Shown: in pieces, positions 11,182 to 18,145 of the stretch
How the letters are laid out: each line of letters starts with the position of its first letter
How positions within the stretch are numbered: the stretch's first letter is position 1
Assembly (NCBI GenBank): GCA_025201705.1
Contig: MU617239.1
Span: 1-18,145 of the forward strand
Direction of reading: 5' to 3'
DNA: 18,145 nucleotides
Origin: Dissophora ornata
Lineage: Eukaryota; Mortierellomycota; Mortierellomycetes; Mortierellales; Mortierellaceae
Translations under genes and position numbers: made by a program
The notes under the pieces: model-generated
The model's database searches: none
Told to the model about the DNA's origin: nothing
The model's input: only the letters and a program-made list of their open reading frames with translations

Positions 11182-14100
11182 ATGGCTCCATCACAACCCA
11201 CTCTGCACGACGACCGCAAGGGCTCGGCCGGCTCGAACTCTTCTAGACTTGCAGACCCGACCTACGCCGAGTCGAGCGCCAGTTCTGCGCCCGGGGAACG
11301 GAGGCCCTCTGCTGGTTCTGGGCACCTTCCTGGATACTTTTCGCATCTTGGCGGGCGGATGAACAGCGATCACGGAAGCGTCGGGAGTACCAGCAGTACC
11401 AACAGTTACGCTGTCAGATCGCCATACAGTCATCCAGACGAGCGCGAGCGCCAGCGGTCCAATAGTACCAGGACACACCTGGAAGCATTGGCCCACATAC
11501 CCATGATATCCGGTTCAAGCAAGCGTAAGAACAATAAAGATGGGAGCGACTCTAGTAGCCTGCTTTCTTTTTTTCGGCCCTCAACCTCGTCGAGACCACC
11601 ATCACCAGACCAGGTCGACACCCATTACAGTAGCGACCATACTCGCACCCCATCCTTTTCTGGACAGAGTATTAGTAGCGGCAACGTCAATGGCATTGTC
11701 GGAAGCCATAGGCCGGTAGTCATGTCAGGTTCGGTGGGATCCCTTCCGCTCAACAGCAGTGGTGTGACGAACAGCTCCAGTACTGAGTTCAACATCAATG
11801 GGCTATCGCATGATGGCGGCAGTTTCAACGGAAGTATCAGCAATGGCAGTCAGTCGCACTATACCATACAGAATCAAGGGCAGAGCCATTCTTTCGATGC
11901 TGACTTGGATAGGCGAACATCTACCGACTCATTCTCAAGATCCTCCTCGCCGGATCGCACATCAGAGCAGCAACAGCGTCAACGACAACAACAACAGCAA
12001 CAGCAACAGCAACAACAGCAACAACCGGGCAATGGAAGTCAGAGATATAATCTATTCCCTGCAGCCTCATCCTCACACATCAGACCACAGCAACGAACAG
12101 ACTCGATCAAAAATGCATTAGGAGCCCAACATCGGAGGACAAAGTCCACAGACTCTGGTGAGACGTATGGAAGACGCCAAGGACAGGATCAAGAGCCTCA
12201 GGTTCATGCAGCAAGCCCTGCCAAGGAAACAAAGAAGACAATTTTCAGTCTCTTCAAAAAGAAACATCATCACGGTGCGTCCACCTCACAGCAGCAGCAG
12301 CAGTTGCAGCAAAGTCAACAGCAATCCTTTCAGCAGGGCCAAAACGATAGTAAGTCGCCGCTCTTCGCCATCGCCGTCTTCACACATAGTTTTGACTGGG
12401 GAAAACATCACTGGGCAGAGCGACCTGGAAAAACGGATGTACCTTGGTAGAAGACGAGAAGGGCTAATTACTTTGGTTCCGTAAAACTCACCGTATTTTC
12501 ATATGATCTAGGATCTCGTAAATGCTCCGCAGACGACCAATATCTGGCATTGCCACCAACCATGTCGACCGTACATGGGATTCCCTCGGGGCTTTTTCAA
12601 GACCTCGATAGCTTCTGGCAGTATGACAAAAGACACGGAATTGATGGCGGCGATACTAACCAGAGGGGGTTGCAGAACATGGCGGGTTCTAAGAATGGAT
12701 CCAGAAAGGATCTACAGGGGGTAAGTGCTGTTAGATTAATCCAACCTGGCCAGCAAAGGAATTTAACAAGTATTCAGAAACCGTTGATTCTCACTTTCAG
12801 TCTTCATTCCTCTTCCTTCCGACTCTGCTCTTTACAATTGTCAGTACGAATCACTATATCCCGGAATTTTCGGTAAGGCTGCCTTCCAACTAAATTTTCG
12901 CTATCCTCTTGGATGTAGTCCGACAGGAAGATCTAATTGGTGACCATTGGGTGTGTCTCTTTTTTTTTTTTTTTTTTTTTTTTTTTGCCGCCACTCCGCC
13001 GCGACTAGGTGATTTTAATGATATGTCGGGGATTAAGGGGGATCCAAAGCACAGCCACTGGCTTCCTGTTTCTCCAGCAGCTGGCGCGGAAGCCTGGCAT
13101 GCTCCAGAGAGCTGGGGCGTTCAACCAGCCTCTACTGCCGCTACAGGGATAGCACGTTCACTCGCTTTGACGCCAGATGATCCGTCATCAGACGAGATGG
13201 ATCAAAGCGACTATGAGAGTTGGGATTACGGCAAGAATAGGTCTTCGACCATTAAAATCTTCAGGGAGGACACAACATTCACTACAGTCAATTGTGTCTT
13301 CAACATTACCGCCATCGAACTAAGCACCAATCTTGGAAAGAAGATCAAAGCCTTTAAGCCAGACACGTCAAAGTACCACCTTTCCATGGTCAGGAACAAT
13401 ATCGGTATGTGAGGTGGCGCTGTCGAGCCGGACATTATTTTCGCTCAAGTGCTGCATTCCGTCAAAAGACACTATCAAATTTGTTGCTTACATATTTCTG
13501 CATTGTCATCGATTCATATCCAGTTCGCCCATTGGGTCCCCGTGAGAGACCACTCCACATTCTAAGAAAGCTGTTGATCCAATTTGGTTACACTGAACAG
13601 GACAGGCTGGAAGAGCTGTCTGGAAAAGACAACAGCTTTATCTGTCGCTTTATTTTTGCAGAGAGCGATGTCCCATTGACCCCGGTATGTGTTGGGTTTA
13701 AACGCAGATTTTCGTTTCTATTTTTATTTTCTATTCTTTTCTTCCTCTTTGCTTAATCGTCGATATCAATTCTGTGGCCACTTTCAAATGTGTACTTTTT
13801 AGGAGGTCCACTTTCTAGAAAGTGCCAACCATGCGGACGTAAATTTGCAAAAGAAATGTTTACCAACGATCCCAATTTTCCTGTACTCGAGAGCCAAGGA
13901 TATTGTCCGTCTCAATATTTCTTACAACGAAAGGATGGATCTACCCCTGGATTTCGTCCAAAACTGCAGTGTCCTTCGGGAACTCCATATGGCGTACAAT
14001 GATCTGAAAAGAGTTCCGAGCAATGTCCGATGCATTGTCCATCTTCAGGTGCTTGACCTTAGGGGCAACCGGATAAAGCACCTGGAGAAGGCGCGGTTGG

Positions 14101-17100
14101 AGGAGACCGAGGAGCTTATCACGCTATACCTACAGAGCAACCTATTGGAGACAATCCCGGACTCGTTCCAGTCACTCAAGTATCTTCGGATCTTGAATTT
14201 GTCAAGCAACAATTTCTCGAAAGCACCAATGGTGCTCTTTGAGATCTCGACGTTGGAGGAGCTCGACATGAGCTTCAACGAGCTGACAGAGATACCAGAG
14301 GAGATTGGCCGCCTGAGCCGTCTCCGGATACTGTTGTTGTTCGGAAATAGAATCGGCCCATTCTTGCCAAAGACCATGACAAATCTCACTCGTCTTTCGA
14401 AACTTGACATTCGACAGAACGGAATCCTGAATCTGGATGCATTGAACGACCTGCCGTCTTTGGAAGAACTTCTCGTCGATTACAACACAAATGTCATCCT
14501 CAACAACTCCTTCAAGTCTTTAGCGAGGGCTTCGTTTCTCAAGTGTAATATGACGGCTCTCAACCTTCGTGGTTCGGGACACACTCTTTCGTTCCTAGAT
14601 ATATCCTCCAACAAGCTTTCAAACTTGGCGCCAGAGCTTTTTGAGCATTTACAGAGCCTCGAAACTCTGCGCCTGGACAACAACAGTATTAGCTCAATAC
14701 CCGGAGCCATTGGGACCCTTCGACGGCTGGGATCGCTTTCCATCTCCAACAACCATCTCTCGAACCTGCCTGAGGAAATTGGGCAGCTGGAATCGTTGCT
14801 TGAGTTGGATGTTCATAGCAACCGCTTGATTGAGCTACCGCCTGCGATATGGAAGTGCTCTTTGACCTCCCTGAATGCGTCCTCGAACCTCTTGGAGTCA
14901 TTCCCGGACCCTCCAAGGATTCTCACTCCTTCTAACATGACCGCGGCACCCATGTCGGCTTCCTCGTCCATCGGGACTCTGGCTGATATCGATGCCACCC
15001 CAGCTTCAGCAGTTACCCCTTTAGCCGGGGCTACATCCACTGTTGTTCTCACGCCGCCTTCATCATTATCGAAGCCATTGCCAGCACCACCAGTGCCTCT
15101 TCATAGAGCACTATCTGGCAGGGCAGCTTATGCGCCACCTTTGGCTATCTCTTTGCTCAATCTTCGCCTCGGCGATAATCGACTTCCGGACGAAGTCATG
15201 TTTCCGATATCTCAATTTACAAGTTTACGGGTGCTGAATCTCAGCCATAATTACATCGCCGAGATCCCTCGAGGCAAGATCCCCAATCCTGGGCGGCTCT
15301 CAGAGCTGTATTTGAGCGGAAATCAGATGACAAGCTTGCCTGAGGATATCGAGAGACTCCTGGGTTTGAGAGTTTTGCATGTGAACGGCAATAGGTTGAC
15401 TACTCTTCCTGCTGAGCTCGGTAAGATTTACAAACTTAAGGTGTTGGATGTCGGCTGTAACATGTTGAAGTACAATATCTCGAATTGGCCCTACGACTGG
15501 AACTGGTACGCATTGCTCTTGTTATGGAAGTCGTGGTCGTGTTTCAGATCAAGGAAAGGGTATTGATGTGCCACAATGCGGTTGGCTTCCTGTATCTCGG
15601 TTAATTGTTTTTTTTAGGAACTGGAACCTGGAACTCAGATACCTCAACATGTCTGGCAACAAGCGGCTGCAGATCAAGCGACAGACTGTAGAAAGCGTCC
15701 CGATTGCGGCTCCGCGGCCTGGCAACCTCTCAGAGTTTGGAAATCTCAAGCGTCTTCGCATTCTTGGGCTGATGGACGTGACCATCACGGACAATGTGCC
15801 CGAGAACTCTACGGATAGACGTGTCAGAACTTCCACGTCGACGTTGCATAATATGTCCTACGGAATGGCAGACACTTTGGGTGATTCGAAAAACCTCTGC
15901 ATCTGGGATCTCGTGCATCCAAAATTCCAAACCAAGGAAGACGAGAGTTTGTTTGGACTGTTTGATGGCCGGTGTGACAAGTACCGGTCTAGGTCCATCA
16001 TGACTAGCCACCTGAATGATAGGTTCGGATCTCACTTGAAAATCGAGCTGGAAAAGCTGGAAGGTGCAGATACTGTTGTGAGTGCATTGCGGAGGACATT
16101 CTTGGGGCTTGATCGGGAACTCTGGCCGTTGACACAAGAGGATGATGCTAAAGATGGGGCATCAGCGCTGGTGGCGTACATCAAGGGCGCGACTTTGTAC
16201 AGCGCCAATGTCGGAGATGCTATAGCGGTCTTGGTCAAGAAATGCGACAAGTACTCGGTGATTTCGCAAAAGCACATACCTTGGAATCCGACAGAGGCAT
16301 CTAGGATCAAACGTTCCGGCGGGTTTGTGAGCGAAAACGGCTTGTTGAACAACGAGCTGGATATTTCAAGAAGCTTTGGACAGTACCACCTTGTGCCGTT
16401 TGTCAACTCAAGCCCATTTATCGAGACGACAACATTGTCCGAGGATGATGATTTTCTTATCATGGCCTCGAGTGCATTCTGGGATGTCGTGTCCTACGCA
16501 ACCGCCGTTGGTATTGCCAAAGCAGCCAAGAGAGACTATGGTGGCGATCTAATGTATGCCTCTCAAAAATTGAGAGACATTGCCATTTCCTACGGAGCAA
16601 AGGGTCACATGGTCGTGATGTTGATCGGAGTTGAAGACCTGTTCAAGAAGAAAGAGCCTTCTGAGGTGTCCGAGTTCCACCAGCAGAACTATAAGAGGCC
16701 GAAGGCCCCAGAAGGACCAGCTGAACCTGTAAGATTGACAACGATGGGGGGGTTTTTTTTTATTTTTTATACACACGTATAATCTGAAAGGTGTTTATTA
16801 ACACATCCGCCCTTGCTATTTTTGACATATTAGCTAAGTTCCTTGGAGCCAGAGATCGAACCTCCCCAAGGAGATGTAGCCATGGTTTTCACGGATATCA
16901 AAAACTCGACCAAACTTTGGGAAAAGATTCCTGTCGCCATGGACCTTGCCATCAAGGAGCACTTTAATATTATGAGACGGCAACTTCGATCGATTGGAGG
17001 ATACGAGGTCAAGAATGAAGGAGATGCTTTGATGGCATCCTTTTCGAGCGTTCCCGTCGCCATGTTATGGTGCTTTAAAGTACAGGAGCTTTTTTTGACC

Positions 17101-18051
17101 GCAGACTGGCCTCAGGACGTTCTGGATTCTGTAGAGTGCAGAGCGATCTTTGGTGAAGTAGACCCGAGCCAGCTCTTGTATCGTGGTCTCTCTATTCGCA
17201 TGGGTATTCACTGGGGTCGGCCCGTTAGTGACCGTGATGCGGTGACACGGCGAATGGATTACTACGGTCCAATGGTCAATCGCGCATCTCGTATCTGTGA
17301 CGCAGCGGACGGAGGGGAGATCTGTGTCAGCAGCGATGTAATCAATGTGATAGAGCACCTGCTTCACGATCCTGAACTGGAGCGCTTGGACTCGCTCCAG
17401 GCGAAGCATGTGTGGGAGCTCAGGAAGATGGGGTACGGCAAGAGGGATCTCGGCGAGAGGAAGCTAAAAGGTCTAGAAACACCAGAGAACCTTTACCTGA
17501 TCCAGTCGACTCTTTTGGCTGGTCGTATGCAAATGCAGTTGGCCAATGCAGCGGCTGCAGTTCCTACTATGGAAATGGTAAGCGATGATAGCTTTTATTT
17601 GTTTGGCAGATGAAGGGGTCGTCCAGTATGTTCTTTTTTTTCCATTCCTGTTAACGCGTGTTTTAATCTGTTAAAATAGGACCTGATCGGAAGTACAGTC
17701 GCGTTGGATCCGGTGTCTGTGCGGGCGTTGCAGATGATTTGCTTGCGCCTTGAGAGACTCGCGTCGGGTACAACGGGTCAACATGGCCGAGCTTCGGACC
17801 AAGATTTGGCGTCGCTCTCCTTGTCGATCAAGGACAATACGGAGCAGGATGATCTCGCACGTATTGCAGAGAACTATATCGTGCGGATAGAGAACGCTTT
17901 CTCGCAGCTGTACATGTCCAAGGCAGGCTTCTTTGTGGATGTTTTCGAGTCGCTAGGACGGGCCATTGACACGGACCCGTCCTATATTTTGCGGGCATTG
18001 CAGATGTATGTCGGCATCATGGGCGGGCTGGACTCTCCTAACCTTTTGTAA
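11182..18051 (+). CDS. CYR1: Fungal adenylate cyclase (Galpha-binding, RA, LRR, PP2C-like, class III cyclase), about 1970 aa
   Basis: Converts ATP to cAMP for PKA signalling, peripheral on membranes. Exons: 11182-12349, 12512-12720, 12845-12872, 12919-12939, 13009-13404, 13524-13684, 13803-15505, 15618-16728, 16834-17577, 17680-18051 (phases match); a further exon 12390-12446 is possible. Domains: Ser/Gln-rich disordered 1-390 with two Gln tracts; Galpha-binding motif about 470-512 (DFNDMSGI ... WHAPESWGVQP); Ras-association domain about 553-656; about 18 leucine-rich repeats, 680-1280, interrupted by a Pro/Ala/Ser insertion at about 1034-1107; PP2C-like domain about 1309-1580, with key residues lost; cyclase domain about 1610-1790 with metal Asp D1620 (VFTDIKNS) and D1663 (KNEGD), adenine-selecting K1659 and D1741, transition-state N1748 and R1752. 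The last ~170 residues are helical and may hold the CAP/Srv2-binding part. All catalytic residues are present, so the enzyme should be active. The start has G at -3 and G at +4. Length lies within the fungal range (about 1700-2300). Confidence 0.95.
11968..12024 (+). repeat. CAA/CAG tract encoding poly-Gln in the cyclase N-terminus
   Basis: Nineteen codons, 17 of them CAA or CAG and two Arg, at about residues 263-281; the last 13 codons are all Gln. CAA and CAG alternate, which limits slippage. It lies in disordered sequence before the Galpha-binding motif. Confidence 0.9.
12289..12336 (+). repeat. Second Gln-rich tract in the cyclase N-terminus
   Basis: Sixteen codons, mostly CAG, encoding a Q-rich stretch with single L and S interruptions, directly after a basic KKKHHH motif. 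It sits just before the uncertain splice region at 12350-12511; a non-triplet length change here would alter the reading frame there. Confidence 0.85.
12960..12986 (+). repeat. Homopolymer of about 27 T in a cyclase intron
   Basis: An uninterrupted T run lies in the intron 12940-13008, upstream of the acceptor GCGACTAG at 13008. It serves as an extreme polypyrimidine tract, and its length may be unreliable in the assembly. The intron itself separates a 21-nt exon from the Galpha-binding exon. Confidence 0.85.
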
Positions 18052-18145
18052 AAAAAAAAAAAAACCACACACACTTTAGCTATTATCCACTTAATTTTTT
18101 TCACATCCATCTTTTTCTCCCATTTGCAAATCCACGGTTTTTTTT
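18052..18145 (+). other. 3' flank of the adenylate cyclase gene
   Basis: The TAA at 18049-18051 runs directly into an A tract (to about 18064), followed by a T-rich stretch to the window end. No AATAAA is present within the 94 bases, so the transcript end either uses a variant signal or lies outside the window. No other feature is seen. Confidence 0.5.

Noticed and set aside
10826..11246. Overlapping plus-strand frames in the CT-rich leader as small genes
   Set aside because: They translate to Pro/Ser/Leu/His low complexity in every frame, the expected result of a CT tract, and run into the cyclase start.
15730..16463. Two long minus-strand frames opposite the PP2C-like exon
   Set aside because: They are antisense shadows of a conserved coding exon, with no domain pattern and no promoter or poly(A) context.
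16741..16790. Frame continuing past the PP2C exon into a GGFFFIFYTHV end
   Set aside because: It reads through a normal donor (CCT|GTAAGA at 16729) into a T-rich intron; splicing to 16834 restores the cyclase frame.

Overview
The window is nuclear DNA of an intron-rich filamentous fungus. The evidence is an adenylate cyclase with the fungus-specific order Galpha-binding / RA / leucine-rich repeats / PP2C / class III cyclase, many short GT-AG introns (mostly 76-133 nt), AATAAA poly(A) signals and pyrimidine-rich leaders. The intron density and homopolymer/low-complexity style suggest an early-diverging lineage, perhaps Mortierellomycota; that placement is inference.

Layout. (1) 1-609: the left edge, with a possible fragment of a minus-strand gene, then an intergenic region with promoter-like motifs. 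(2) 610-2456 (+): a two-exon gene for a basic, then acidic, probably nuclear protein that I do not recognise, with four perfect 12-bp repeats in its acidic tail. (3) 2566-7439 (-): a complete SMC5 gene that I could splice into 18 exons (1089 aa) with every ATPase motif intact; it converges tail-to-tail with the previous gene. (4) 7637-10723 (+): a TAPT1/Emp65-family ER membrane protein gene (7 exons, about 840 aa), divergent from SMC5 across a 197-bp shared promoter and carrying an 18-residue tandem repeat in its N-terminal tail. (5) 11182-18051 (+): a complete adenylate cyclase gene (10 or 11 exons, about 1970-1990 aa), preceded by a long pyrimidine-rich leader, with 94 bp of 3' flank to the window edge.

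The genes do not form a pathway: a genome-maintenance ATPase, an ER membrane factor and the cAMP-signalling enzyme are simply neighbours, as is usual in fungi. I see no mobile element, CRISPR array, RNA gene or biosynthetic cluster. The most interesting points are the unrecognised first gene, the degenerate PP2C domain and low-complexity insertion in the cyclase, an unresolved exon with coding signal in the wrong frame (about 12275-12511), two very small cyclase exons, and the 54-bp coding minisatellite in the TAPT1-like gene.
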